Shown one piece after another: positions 19,401 through 27,018 of a stretch of DNA of 64,000 bases. The notes below the pieces were generated by a model, which saw only the letters and a list, made by a program, of their open reading frames with translations, was not told where the DNA came from and searched no databases. The stretch covers positions 21,665 through 85,664 of the forward strand of contig JBOHGG010000022.1 in assembly GCA_050700115.1 (NCBI GenBank). The letters run 5' to 3'. Each line of letters begins with the position of its first letter. Within the stretch, counting starts at the first letter, position 1. Position numbers and translations under genes: made by a program. The DNA is from GCA-003244245 sp050700115. Lineage in GTDB: Bacteria; Actinomycetota; Actinomycetes; Mycobacteriales; Pseudonocardiaceae.

Positions 19401-20357
19401 GGGCTGCGTCCCGAGCATTACGAGGTGTTCGACTGTGCGATGGGGGAGCGAGCCATTGCGCCGATGGGCCATGTCCGGATGATGGCGGCGACCCAACCGT
19501 TCATTTCTGGAGCCATCAGTAAAACCGTGAACATGCCCGAAAAGGCCACCGTCGCCGACGTCGAAGAGATCTACTTCCAATCCTGGAAGATGGGGATCAA
19601 GGCACTGGCGATCTACCGGGACAACTGCAAGGTGGGCCAACCACTATCCGCCGGCAAGACCGCAACCTCCGCGGCGGAGAAGGCCGTCGCGGAGGGTAGG
19701 CCGGTGCGCAAGCGGCTGCCCAAGAAGCGGCCCAGCGAAACCGTCTCCTTCACCGTCGGTGGTGCCGAGGGCTACCTGACCGCAGGGTCTTATCCCGACG
19801 ACGGGCTCGGTGAAATCTTCGTCAAGATGTCCAAGCAGGGCTCCACCCTGGCCGGTGTGATGGACGCTTTCTCGATGGGGATCTCGATAGCGTTACAGTA
19901 CGGGGTGCCGCTGGAGACCTACGTCTCGAAGTTCGTGAACATGCGCTTCGAGCCGGCGGGGATGACCGATGACCCGGATATCCGGATCGCGACCAGCGTG
20001 GTGGACTACCTGTTCCGTCGAATCGCGCTGGACCACCTGCCCATGGAGAAGCGAGAGCAGCTGGGCATCCTGACCGCCGAGGAGCGCGCCGCGCAGGTGT
20101 CTGCCGATTACGGCGTCGGCCAGGGCAATGGTGTTGACATCGAATCCCTGCGCACCTCGGTGGACTCCACCATCGCGCCCCCGGCAGCGCATGCCCGACC
20201 GGCGCCGGTGTATGTGGGTAGCTCCACGGAGCTGTGGGAACTGCAGCAGGGCAAGGCCGCCGACGCGCCGCTGTGCTTGACCTGCGGAACCAAGATGCGG
20301 CCGGCCGGATCTTGCTACGTCTGCGAGGGCTGCGGCTCCACCAGCGGCTGCAGCTGA
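16476..20357 (+). CDS. nrdJ: adenosylcobalamin-dependent (class II) ribonucleotide reductase, intein-containing
   Basis: 1293-residue precursor; without the intein (residues 157-513) it would be 936 residues, normal for actinobacterial NrdJ. It reduces ribonucleotides to deoxyribonucleotides with B12, with or without oxygen. The first active-site Cys is the C of CFILSVDDTMDSIL directly after the intein. The second region NPCSEYLHLDNSSCNLASIN is near residue 718. The C-terminus ends in a Cys-rich tail (CLTCGTKMRPAGSCYVCEGC) that could serve as redox shuttle or zinc ribbon. No class I nrdEF genes are seen in this window. RBS AGAGGGATGAGGT precedes the ATG. Confidence 0.95.
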   Translation: MTETVGTGTSSPAAQPKRALRMERIHTTEARHPYDEVTWQRRDVVMTNWRDGTVNFEQRGVEFPEFWSVNAVNIVTSKYFRGAVASEQRESSLRQLIDRVVTAYTAAGVRHGYFATETDKDIFSDELTWMLLHQVFSFNSPVWFNVGTTSPQQVSACQPYDALVSTPAGMIPIGQLVEQDSVDTKIYDAHGITRIVATKANGVKHVLRIHTKAGHMLDVTADHLVWRSSSARTGKFVPADELRVGDQLEWHRRAAFGEQEIDSRMVAEAALAGWLQADGFVGQYTGTNRSLTIEAMTVTDAELAWVTRSLGQVFPHVHRHERRVTTQDSSLDCRRTRLYGKALTDFVDAWDLRVRGTEMRAPGRLLTAPLPVVAAYLRSLFQAEGYVSTRERSTLVGLDMISEGLIRDVQALLARFGVFARVGHKTEQRSDRHDLWGIRIQNGGDRRIFADEIGFIDPVKAAKLEASFELPGLAAREVKRLEIARIEPRGAMEVYDIQTESGEYLSSNLRVHNCFILSVDDTMDSILNWYREEGLIFKGGSGAGLNLSRIRSSKELLSSGGAASGPVSFMRGADASAGTIKSGGATRRAAKMVVLDVDHPDIGEFVQTKESEERKIRVLRDAGFDMDLGGKDITSVQYQNANNSVRVSDEFMRAVETDGDFGLRARMTGEVIETVRAKKLFREITQAAWECADPGLQYDDTINDWHTCPESGRITASNPCSEYLHLDNSSCNLASINLMKFLREDLTFDAELFTRTVELVITAMDISICFADFPTEAIGDTTRAFRQLGIGYANLGALLMATGHAYDSDGGRALAAAITSLMTGTAYKRSAELAGVVGPYDGYVRNAEPHQRVMRKHAAANDLIRTYHHNDRAVQKAATKAWQDGIRIGEKNGWRNAQASVIAPTGTIGFMMDCDTTGIEPDFSLVKFKKLVGGGSMQIVNQTVPKALAALGYQEEQSEAIVEYIAEHGHVIDAPGLRPEHYEVFDCAMGERAIAPMGHVRMMAATQPFISGAISKTVNMPEKATVADVEEIYFQSWKMGIKALAIYRDNCKVGQPLSAGKTATSAAEKAVAEGRPVRKRLPKKRPSETVSFTVGGAEGYLTAGSYPDDGLGEIFVKMSKQGSTLAGVMDAFSMGISIALQYGVPLETYVSKFVNMRFEPAGMTDDPDIRIATSVVDYLFRRIALDHLPMEKREQLGILTAEERAAQVSADYGVGQGNGVDIESLRTSVDSTIAPPAAHARPAPVYVGSSTELWELQQGKAADAPLCLTCGTKMRPAGSCYVCEGCGSTSGCS
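16944..18014 (+). mobile_element. full-length LAGLIDADG intein in nrdJ
   Basis: 357-residue in-frame intervening protein. It begins with Cys (CQPYDALVSTPAGMIPIGQL, splicing block A) and ends in LRVHN, followed by Cys of the C-extein, so all residues for class 1 splicing are present (Cys1, penultimate His, terminal Asn, Cys+1). Block B is near HMLDVTADHLVW. Two dodecapeptides, LAGWLQADGF (about residues 271-280 of the precursor) and YLRSLFQAEG (about 376-385), mark a LAGLIDADG homing-endonuclease domain. In both the acidic residue is kept, so the endonuclease may be active. Confidence 0.93.
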
Positions 20358-20556
20358 TAGGGAGCGCAGTGGGGGCTGCAGCGTCAGCGAGTGACGGTGG
20401 TGAGAAAGGCTCGCGGCAGGGCCCGTTCTTCGCCGAGCACGACGCAGCCCCCATTGACGGGGTGGTGCCTCGGGCACCCACCCAGGTCACCCGGGCGCGG
20501 CGACGGGCGGCGGTCACCGCGTGCCGTGGCGATGACCGCGCTGCCCGGTGCCGCTC

Positions 20557-21015
20557 TCAGGGGGCCCACTCGCCGGCCGGCTGCCTGGTGGTGACGTTGA
20601 GGCGGTTCCAGACGTTGATCTGGGCGATGGAGATGACCAAGGCCGCCAGCGCCGGCTCGTCGTAGTGCCGGGCGGCCTCGTCCCAGATCTCGTCGGGTAC
20701 CGGGTCCGGCCGATCACTGAGCCGGGTGACGGCCTCGGTGAGCGCCAGCGCGGCGCGTTCGGCATCGGTGAAGTAGGGCGCATCCCGCCAGGCCACCACC
20801 GCGAAGAGCCGCTCGTCTGTTTCGCCTGCCTTCTTGGCGATGCGAGGGTGCCCGTCGACGCAGACGCTGCAGCCGTTGATCTGGCTCGCGCGCAGGTGGA
20901 CGAGTTCGAGGGTCCGGGACGGCACGCCGCCTTTCTCCGTGGACTTCGCCAGGGCAAGCAGGGCCTGCATGGCGTCAGGAAGGATCATCACTGGGTTGCT
21001 CATCCGTGCTTGCAT
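20557..21015 (-). CDS. AhpD-like carboxymuconolactone decarboxylase family protein
   Basis: 152-residue protein with the alkylhydroperoxidase core INGCSVCVDGHPRIA: CxxC plus the downstream His expected for AhpD-like thiol peroxidase activity. I chose the ATG at 21015 since GGAGGAG lies about six bases upstream. It is divergent from the ECF sigma remnant at 21141. Members of this family are the usual partner of ECF41 sigma factors, so it was probably its target. Substrate unknown. Confidence 0.85.
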   Translation of the reverse strand: MQARMSNPVMILPDAMQALLALAKSTEKGGVPSRTLELVHLRASQINGCSVCVDGHPRIAKKAGETDERLFAVVAWRDAPYFTDAERAALALTEAVTRLSDRPDPVPDEIWDEAARHYDEPALAALVISIAQINVWNRLNVTTRQPAGEWAP

Positions 21016-21084
21016 GATTGCTCTCCTCCAGGGTCTTCGGGTGTCTTTGCTGAACCGGAATGCTGAACGCTCAGCCGGTCTCCT

Positions 21085-21111
21085 TGTCACATCGGCTGGG
21101 TTTCGTCCGTC
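21085..21111 (+). promoter_or_regulatory. ECF41-type promoter
   Basis: TGTCACA (21085-21091), a 16-base spacer, then CGTC (21108-21111). This is the ECF41 target motif as I recall it, with exact spacing. It points toward the sigma-factor remnant, whose GTG is 30 bases downstream. It appears intact although the sigma gene is not. Confidence 0.7.
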
Positions 21112-21140
21112 ACTGATATGACGGAACACGACGGAGGAAT

Positions 21141-21606
21141 GTGACCGACGGACGAGCACGACTGGCTGGCGGAGCGATTCGAGGCCAACCGCACCCACCT
21201 GCGGACGGTGGCCTACGCCTCACGCGGAGGTGACTTCGACGCGCTTCTCGCGGTGCTCGACCCAGACGTCGTGCTTCGAGCCGACCGTGCTGCCGCGCCT
21301 TCGGGCGCATTGCGGGAGGTCCGTGGTGCGGCGGCCGTGGCCGAGAGGGCGCTCACCTTCTCGGGGCGTGCCCGGTTCGCGCAACCGGCGCTCGTGAACG
21401 GAGCCGTGGGAGTCGTCGTGGCTCCACGTGGACGGCTCTTTGTGGTACTCGGCTTCACGATCACACGCGGAAAGATCGTCGAAGTCGACGTGGTCGCCGA
21501 CCCAGAGCGCCTTCGCCAGCTCGACCTGGCGGTCCTCGACGACTGCCGACGGCCCGCTCCTCGCAGTGGGCGAGAATCTCCAGGTCCCCCAGCGCGCTGC
21601 GGGTAG
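21141..21606 (+). pseudogene. ECF41/SigJ-type sigma factor, frameshifted and internally deleted
   Basis: A GTG with GGAGG upstream starts VTD. One extra base near 21150 then shifts the frame into DEHDWLAERFEANRTHLRTV, the usual N-terminus of SigJ/ECF41 factors. Directly after AYA the sequence continues in frame with the C-terminal SnoaL-like domain (GGDFDALLAVLDPDVVLRAD, ALVNGAVGVVVAPRG, VADPERLRQLDL). Regions sigma-2 and sigma-4, about 190 residues, are absent. A TGA at 21142-21144 closes the downstream frame, so translation could only begin at GTG 21208. No DNA-binding sigma factor can be made. The tail past LAVLDD is run-on sequence. Confidence 0.8.
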
Positions 21607-21810
21607 CGGTGTTGGGTAACCCTGGTCAGGTGCAGACGCATCTCGTGGGGCGGGCCTGTCGTGCGGCAGGGTGGCGGCTGGTCGGTGAGGACCATCCACG
21701 CTCTGGCGAAGGATCCAGAACGCGAGTTTGTCGCACTCGTCCGTCGGGCGGATGACGATGGGTGATCATCGCCGGCGCAGGCTGTCGCCGAGCGCTGAGA
21801 GGAGGCTGGG

Positions 21811-22662
21811 ATGCCGGAGAGGGCACTGGTACTCGGCGGCGGTGGGATCACCGGCATCGCCTGGGAGCTGGGGGTGCTTGCCGGTCTGGCTGAACACGGG
21901 GTAGACCTGCGCGATGCCGACCTTGTGGTCGGCACATCAGCCGGGTCAGTGGTGGGCGCGCTGATCACCTCGGGTAACGATCTCGAGGAGCTCTACGCCA
22001 GTCAACTCGTCCCGCCGGACCCTGAGCCACCTGTCCGAATGGGGATCGCCACGATCCTGCGGTGGAGCTGGGCCGTTGCCTGCTCCCGGGGCGCGAACGA
22101 GGTCGGAGCACGAGTCGGCAGGATGGCGCTGGCGACGGCGACGGTTCCAGAAGCCGAGCGCCGCGGGATCATCGAAGCCCGGCTGGGAGGGCGCACCTGG
22201 CCACAGCGGAGGCTACTGGTCACAGCAATCGATGCCGAATCGGGCGAGTTCGCGGCTTTCGGGCAGGACAGCCAGGTGGGTGGCGCCGCAGTGACCCTGG
22301 TCGATGCCGTTGCTGCCAGTTGCTCGGTGCCAGGGGTGTGGCCGACGACCACCATCGGCGGGCGGCGCTGGATCGATGGAGGCGTGCGCTCGACGACCAA
22401 CGCCGATCTGGCCGCGGGGCACGAGCGGATCGTCGTGCTCGCCCCGATCACGCGAGGTTACCGACCGGGCACCGGAGTCGCTGCCCAGGTGGCCGCACTG
22501 CGAGAGCACGCTCGGGTCACGCTCGTCACGCCCGACGCCGCCACCCGACGCGAGATCGGCCGCAACGTGCTCGACCTGGCGCGCCGGGCACCAGCAGCGC
22601 TGACCGGCCGCGCCCAGGCCGCGTCGGTCGTCACCGAGGTAGCCCGGGTGTGGTCTGACTAG
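21811..22662 (+). CDS. patatin-like phospholipase family protein
   Basis: 283-residue predicted serine lipid acyl hydrolase. The oxyanion-hole motif GGGGITG is at residues 9-15, the nucleophile elbow GTSAG near 48-52, and the catalytic Asp in WIDGGVRS. All of the Ser-Asp dyad is present. GAGAGGAGG lies about six bases before the ATG. Its stop overlaps the convergent PAC2 gene by four bases. Natural substrate unknown. Confidence 0.88.
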   Translation: MPERALVLGGGGITGIAWELGVLAGLAEHGVDLRDADLVVGTSAGSVVGALITSGNDLEELYASQLVPPDPEPPVRMGIATILRWSWAVACSRGANEVGARVGRMALATATVPEAERRGIIEARLGGRTWPQRRLLVTAIDAESGEFAAFGQDSQVGGAAVTLVDAVAASCSVPGVWPTTTIGGRRWIDGGVRSTTNADLAAGHERIVVLAPITRGYRPGTGVAAQVAALREHARVTLVTPDAATRREIGRNVLDLARRAPAALTGRAQAASVVTEVARVWSD

Positions 22663-23555
22663 CCATCCTCCTGCTCGGCGAGGAACTGCTCGAGCTCCGC
22701 TGCGATCTCGTCGCCGGTGGGCAACGGCTCGGCATCGCTGGACAGCAGCGGGCGCCGATCGGACTTGCCCGTAACGGCGTCGAACTGTGTCTCCAGGCCG
22801 GCTACCACCGACATGCTTTCCGGGGAGCTGGCGACCTGCTCATCCACTGCGGCGAGAACCCGCAGCGCAGTGGGTCGTAGCGCCTCGACGGGCAGGTCCA
22901 ACCCACTGCTGCGGGCCAGATGCTCCAGCAGGCCGCGGGCGGATTCTGGGTACTCGATGCGGGCCAGGTAGTGCGGCACGTGCACGACGAAACCCATCGC
23001 GTCGTGCCCGGCCTGGCCCAGTCTCAGCTCCATCAGCGCCCCGGCATGGCCGGGGATCTCCATGGTGCCGAACCACGGCTGGTAGTCGGAGATCAACTCG
23101 CGACGGGTGGCGTGCGCAGTGACCATCACCGGCCGAGTGTGCGGGACCGCCATCGGTACTGCGCCCAGACCCACCGTCAGGTCTACCCCGAAGCGCTCTA
23201 CCAGCTCGCGGACCGCCTCGGTGAACCGCTCCCACTGTAGATCTGGCTCCGGACCAGCAAGGAGCAAGAACGTGGTGCCCGCATTGTCGCGCACCTCGTG
23301 CAGCACCAGCTCGGGCCGCTCATAACCTGCCCAATGGTCCCCATCGAAGATCATCGTCGGTCGGCGGGAGCGGTAGTCCAGTAGCTGGTCGACATCGAAC
23401 GTGGCGAGGACGCGGTGCTCCAGATTCGCCAGCAGGTGTGCCACTGCCACATGACCAGCTTGGCCGGCATCGACGAACCCGGTCAGGGCGTGCACCAGTA
23501 CCGGAGCCGTCGGGGCCGAAAGTTCCGCCTCGACTCGGTACAGGTCGGTGGTCAC
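22659..23555 (-). CDS. PAC2 family protein (Rv2714-like)
   Basis: 298-residue PAC2 (proteasome assembly chaperone-like) domain protein. Typical patches are VLVHALTGFVDAGQAG near the N-terminus and the ELVLHEVRDNAGTTFLLLAG and GLGAVPMAVPHTRP regions. A Glu-rich tail ends GDEIAAELEQFLAEQEDG. No ATG fits the family start; I chose GTG 23555 behind GAGGTGG; GTG 23567 is another option. The order lexA - nrdR - PAC2 - ideR - sigB mirrors M. tuberculosis. Function in actinobacteria is unsettled. Confidence 0.82.
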   Translation of the reverse strand: MTTDLYRVEAELSAPTAPVLVHALTGFVDAGQAGHVAVAHLLANLEHRVLATFDVDQLLDYRSRRPTMIFDGDHWAGYERPELVLHEVRDNAGTTFLLLAGPEPDLQWERFTEAVRELVERFGVDLTVGLGAVPMAVPHTRPVMVTAHATRRELISDYQPWFGTMEIPGHAGALMELRLGQAGHDAMGFVVHVPHYLARIEYPESARGLLEHLARSSGLDLPVEALRPTALRVLAAVDEQVASSPESMSVVAGLETQFDAVTGKSDRRPLLSSDAEPLPTGDEIAAELEQFLAEQEDG

Positions 23556-23705
23556 TGTGACTGCCACCTCGTTTCGCTCGGTTGGCCCCTTTCGTGAGGG
23601 CCATGCAACCGCTACAACGCGGCACGCCGTCGAATCCATCCCGCCCATAGCGCCGCGCGTGGTGCACGCGGTGCCACGGTGGGGGCACACCCTGCCACCC
23701 TTTAG

Positions 23706-23725
23706 TGGTAACGACTATCGTTTAC
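23706..23725. promoter_or_regulatory. palindromic operator candidate, Zur-like
   Basis: TGGTAACGACTATCG differs at three of 15 positions from the actinobacterial Zur-type pattern TGATAACGATTATCA as I remember it. An overlapping dyad GTAACGA/TCGTTTAC extends to 23725. A possible -10 element TACGAT (23723-23728) overlaps its edge, so binding would block transcription of the ATPase gene that starts at 23763. Confidence 0.4.
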
Positions 23726-23762
23726 GATCTCCTCAACCACGTTGGAAGGAGATCGGAGCACA

Positions 23763-24704
23763 GTGCGCATTGCCTTCGTCGGCAAGGGCGGCAGCGGTAA
23801 GACAACGCTGTCGGCTCTTTTCACTCGCTACCTCGCCGAGCTCGGCCGGCCCGTGCTGGCCGTTGACGCCGACATCAACCAGCACCTCGGTGAGGCGCTG
23901 GGCTTGGAGGACGAGCAGGTGCCACCGCTAGCCGCGCAGCTGCCCTGGATCAAGGAGCACCTGCGCGGTAGCAACCCACGAATCCCGTCAGCCGATGCGA
24001 TGATCAAGACAACACCGCCCGGCCGGGGATCCCGGATGCTCCGGTTGAACCCCGACGATGAGCTGCACCGGCGCTTTGCCCGCCCGGTCGGCGGCGCACA
24101 GCTGATGGTCACCGGGGAGTTCGAACCCGAGGACATCGGGGTGAGCTGCTACCACTCCAAGACCGGAGCACTGGAGCTCTACCTCAACCATCTGATGGAC
24201 GGACCCAGCGAGTACGTGGTGGTCGACATGACCGCGGGCGCCGATGTGTTGGCGTCCGGGCTGTTCACCCGCTTCGACCTTGTGGTCCTGGTCAGCGAAC
24301 CCACCCGGCGCGGGGTCAGGGTGTACCGGCAGCTCCGGCAGCACGCCGAGGGCCACGGGGTGCGGTTGCGAGTGGTCGGCAACAAGGTGGCTGCCGAGGA
24401 TGACACCGCCTGGCTGCGTGGTGAACTGGGCACCGCCCTGCTGGCGACGGTGGGCCAGTCAGCTTGGGTTCGGGCCGCGGAACAGGGGCGTGCCCCCGGG
24501 TTCGATGCGCTGGAGCCCGAGGTGCGACACGCCCTGAATGCGGTACTTGCTGAGCTTGACGGAGTACAGCGGGACTGGACGGCGTATCACCGCGACACCG
24601 TGCATTTCCACCTACGCAATGCGAGGGCCTGGGCGAACCAGTCGGCGGGCAGGGATCTCGCCGACCAGGTGGATCCGGAGTTCCTCCCTGTTGTTTGCTC
24701 GTGA
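23763..24704 (+). CDS. CooC-like P-loop ATPase, possible metallocofactor maturation protein
   Basis: 313-residue SIMIBI-class NTPase. The deviant Walker A GKGGSGKTTLS (residues 7-17) has the signature lysine, followed by VDADINQHLGEALG and the switch region VVVDMTAGADVL. CooC proteins load nickel into CO dehydrogenase and bind metal through C-x-C. Here the matching segment seems to be GVSCYHSKTGALELYL, giving C-x-H. No CO dehydrogenase, hydrogenase or urease gene is visible in the window, so the client is unknown. GTG 23763 follows GGAGATCGGAG. It appears co-transcribed with the next gene. Confidence 0.78.
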   Translation: MRIAFVGKGGSGKTTLSALFTRYLAELGRPVLAVDADINQHLGEALGLEDEQVPPLAAQLPWIKEHLRGSNPRIPSADAMIKTTPPGRGSRMLRLNPDDELHRRFARPVGGAQLMVTGEFEPEDIGVSCYHSKTGALELYLNHLMDGPSEYVVVDMTAGADVLASGLFTRFDLVVLVSEPTRRGVRVYRQLRQHAEGHGVRLRVVGNKVAAEDDTAWLRGELGTALLATVGQSAWVRAAEQGRAPGFDALEPEVRHALNAVLAELDGVQRDWTAYHRDTVHFHLRNARAWANQSAGRDLADQVDPEFLPVVCS

Positions 24705-24725
24705 GTCACCGATCGAGGAGGACCG

Positions 24726-25121
24726 ATGTCACTGGACGTTCCACCCACGATGATCGAAGCAGCGCAGCGCGGCGAGCTCGATGATGCGGCCTTCGTGGCC
24801 GTGGTACGGGATTCACTGCCCTACGCCTGGCAGGTGATTTCGCAGGTCGTCGGGGATCTCGCGGTGAACACCGGGTCGGAGTTCGCCGATCACGCGGTAC
24901 CGCCGCCGGACGAGGCGGCTCGCGGCCAGCTGCTGCGGGCACTGGCCAGTGACGCCATCAGGGGTGCCCTGCAGCGCCACTTCGGGGTGCAGCTGGCCTT
25001 CCAGAACTGCCACCGGGTGGCGGCGTTTCGCCTTGAGGCGGTGCCCGGCGAGGCCTACTGGCGATTTGTCTCCGCCCGGGATCAGGTGCTGAACCAGACA
25101 CCGGAGCTTCGGGACTGCTGA
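24726..25121 (+). CDS. conserved protein of unknown function, partner of the CooC-like ATPase
   Basis: 131-residue acidic, soluble protein, starting 21 bases after the ATPase stop behind GAGGAGG. It begins SLDVPPTMIEAAQRGELDDA and ends LNQTPELRDC. I recognise no named domain; one internal Cys (FQNCHRVAAF) and a C-terminal Cys are the only metal-capable residues that stand out. Spacing suggests one operon and joint function. The pattern of conserved Trp/Tyr and compact length makes it a real gene rather than a chance frame. Confidence 0.6.
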   Translation: MSLDVPPTMIEAAQRGELDDAAFVAVVRDSLPYAWQVISQVVGDLAVNTGSEFADHAVPPPDEAARGQLLRALASDAIRGALQRHFGVQLAFQNCHRVAAFRLEAVPGEAYWRFVSARDQVLNQTPELRDC

Positions 25122-25203
25122 ACCGCGGTGCCGACGGTCCCGGGCGGGTGGTTGAGCAAGATCGATTTCACACTTGCCGTCCCGGGCGGGCAGGCTTCCG
25201 GGC

Positions 25204-25812
25204 ATGCCGCTGGTGCCACGACATCTTATCTCCTTCCTTGCCGCCGTAGTACGCAGTCCGGCCACGATGGGTGCTGTGGCGCCGAGCTCCTCGCACCTGG
25301 CGGCCCGGCTGGCCGCTGTGGTGCCCCGGGTCGGGGAGCCGGTCGTGGTCGAGCTCGGGCCGGGCACCGGGTCGGCCACCACCGCTATCGAGCACCGGCT
25401 CGCTGGCCGGGGACGCCACGTGGCGGTGGAGATCGACCTGGTGCTGGCCAAACACCTGAGCGCCGAGCATCCCGATGTCGAGGTGCTGGTCGGTGACGCC
25501 GCCGAGCTAGAACGGCTGCTCGCCGAGCACCAGGTGCCCGCCGTCGATGCCGTGGTCAGCGGCCTGCCCTGGTCACTGATCAGCGCCGGCGCGCAGCGTG
25601 CCATCGTCGACGCGACGGCACGCTCGCTGCGTCCCGGAGGTTCGTTCACCACCCTCGCCTACGTGCACGCGCTGGGCATGACCCCGGCCCGGCGGTTCCG
25701 TGCACTGCTCGGCGAAGTGTTCGACGAGGTGCTGACCACCCGGACGGTCTGGTGGAACCTGCCCCCTGCGGTGACCTACGTCTGCCGTCGGCCGCACCAG
25801 GTCCGACCATGA
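25204..25812 (+). CDS. class I SAM-dependent methyltransferase, PmtA-like
   Basis: 202-residue methyltransferase. SAM motif I is VVVELGPGTGSATTAIEHRL, the acidic strand end is HVAVEIDL, motif II gives VGDAAEL, and the post-II motif is GLPWSLI. These are closest to phospholipid N-methyltransferase/rRNA-dimethylase-like enzymes (PmtA group). ATG 25204 was chosen; a TTG ten codons upstream is possible. It lies 82 bases after the small partner gene. Substrate not determined. Confidence 0.75.
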   Translation: MPLVPRHLISFLAAVVRSPATMGAVAPSSSHLAARLAAVVPRVGEPVVVELGPGTGSATTAIEHRLAGRGRHVAVEIDLVLAKHLSAEHPDVEVLVGDAAELERLLAEHQVPAVDAVVSGLPWSLISAGAQRAIVDATARSLRPGGSFTTLAYVHALGMTPARRFRALLGEVFDEVLTTRTVWWNLPPAVTYVCRRPHQVRP

Positions 25813-25970
25813 GTCAGCGGCTGCCCGGCGCGGCAGAATAAACCACCTGTCCGACATTCCGGTAGCCCGAGGCGGTCTGGCGGCGTAGTAGTCCACACCC
25901 ATACCTGCAGTCCACAGCCGACAAGAACATGACTGTCCCCCGAGGTGCTCCCGGAGGACCGTTCGTCGGC

Positions 25971-27014
25971 ATGAGCGCACCCACCGCCGGTCGTATCCGG
26001 CTCTCTGACCCGGCTGAGCTGATCGCCGCCGTTCCACACCTGCTGGGCTTTCACCCGCATGATTCCGTGGTGCTCTTGGCACTGCACGGTAAGAAGCTGG
26101 GGTTGACCCTGCGAGCAGATCTGGTCGATAACGTCCAAGCGCCGCTGCTGGCCGAACAGCTGCTGGCGCCGATCACCCGGCAGCGACCCACAGGCGTCGC
26201 ACTGGTCGTGATCGGGGGTGATCCCACCCCGGACGGCGATCCCCCGCATCGCGCGTTGGTGGACGTCCTCGACGACATGCTGACCAGCGCCGGACTCCCA
26301 CTGGTACACGCGGCCTGGACGGCGCAGACCGTGGGCGGCGCGCCGTGGCGCTGCTACGACGATCCGCTGTGTGCCGGCACGGTGTCCGATCCCGCGGCCA
26401 GTCCGCTGGCGGCCGCAACGGTCGCGGCGGGTGCGGTGACCTTCAGTAGCCGCGAGGAGATGGCCGCCCTGCTGGATGGGGAGGATCCGGCCGCACTGCA
26501 ACGCCGGGCCGCGCTGCTGGACGCGGCCGACGCCGACCACCCGATGGGTTCCGGGCTGATAGCCCGGCGGTTCGCGCGGCTCGAGGAGCTGCACCGAGCG
26601 GCGGCCGCGGGGGACGTCGTGCTGAGCGACAGCATTGTCGCCGAGATCGCCTCCGCGCTGTGCGACCACCGGGTCCGCGACGCCTGCCTACCCTGGTGCT
26701 CGGGTCCGGGCGCGGTCGCGGCCGAGCGGCTCTGGCTGGCCCTTGTTCGAGCGACCCCCCCACCGGAGCGGGCCGAACCTGCGGCACTGCTGGCACTGGT
26801 CGCTTACCTGCGCGGAGACGGCGCGCTGGCCGGTGTCGCGCTGGACGCGGCGCTGCAGGCCTGCCCGCAGCACTCACTGTCCGGGTTACTCCGGGCCGCA
26901 CTGGACGGGGGACTGCCACCCGAGGTGCTGCGCACTGTCGCCGCGGACGCGGCCGCGGCCCTTCCCCGACCTGCACGCAAGAACCGCAAGCGACGATCGC
27001 GACGAAGGCGATGA
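25971..27014 (+). CDS. DUF4192 family protein
   Basis: 347-residue protein whose N-terminus RIRLSDPAELIAAVPHLLGF followed by HDSVVLLALHGKKLGLTLR is the DUF4192 signature, common in actinobacteria and without known function. The end is a strongly basic tail (ARKNRKRRSRRRR) that could bind nucleic acid. I favour ATG 25971 with GGAGG 13 bases upstream; ATG 25929 in the same frame would add 14 residues but has no ribosome-binding site. It ends four bases from the convergent galE. Confidence 0.75.
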   Translation: MSAPTAGRIRLSDPAELIAAVPHLLGFHPHDSVVLLALHGKKLGLTLRADLVDNVQAPLLAEQLLAPITRQRPTGVALVVIGGDPTPDGDPPHRALVDVLDDMLTSAGLPLVHAAWTAQTVGGAPWRCYDDPLCAGTVSDPAASPLAAATVAAGAVTFSSREEMAALLDGEDPAALQRRAALLDAADADHPMGSGLIARRFARLEELHRAAAAGDVVLSDSIVAEIASALCDHRVRDACLPWCSGPGAVAAERLWLALVRATPPPERAEPAALLALVAYLRGDGALAGVALDAALQACPQHSLSGLLRAALDGGLPPEVLRTVAADAAAALPRPARKNRKRRSRRRR

Positions 27015-27018
27015 CCGG

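Noticed and set aside
20358..20556. Possible terminator from GGGGGCTGC/GCAGCCCCC between nrdJ and the AhpD-like gene
   Set aside because: The arms match over only nine bases and are separated by more than 50 bases, so pairing is doubtful.
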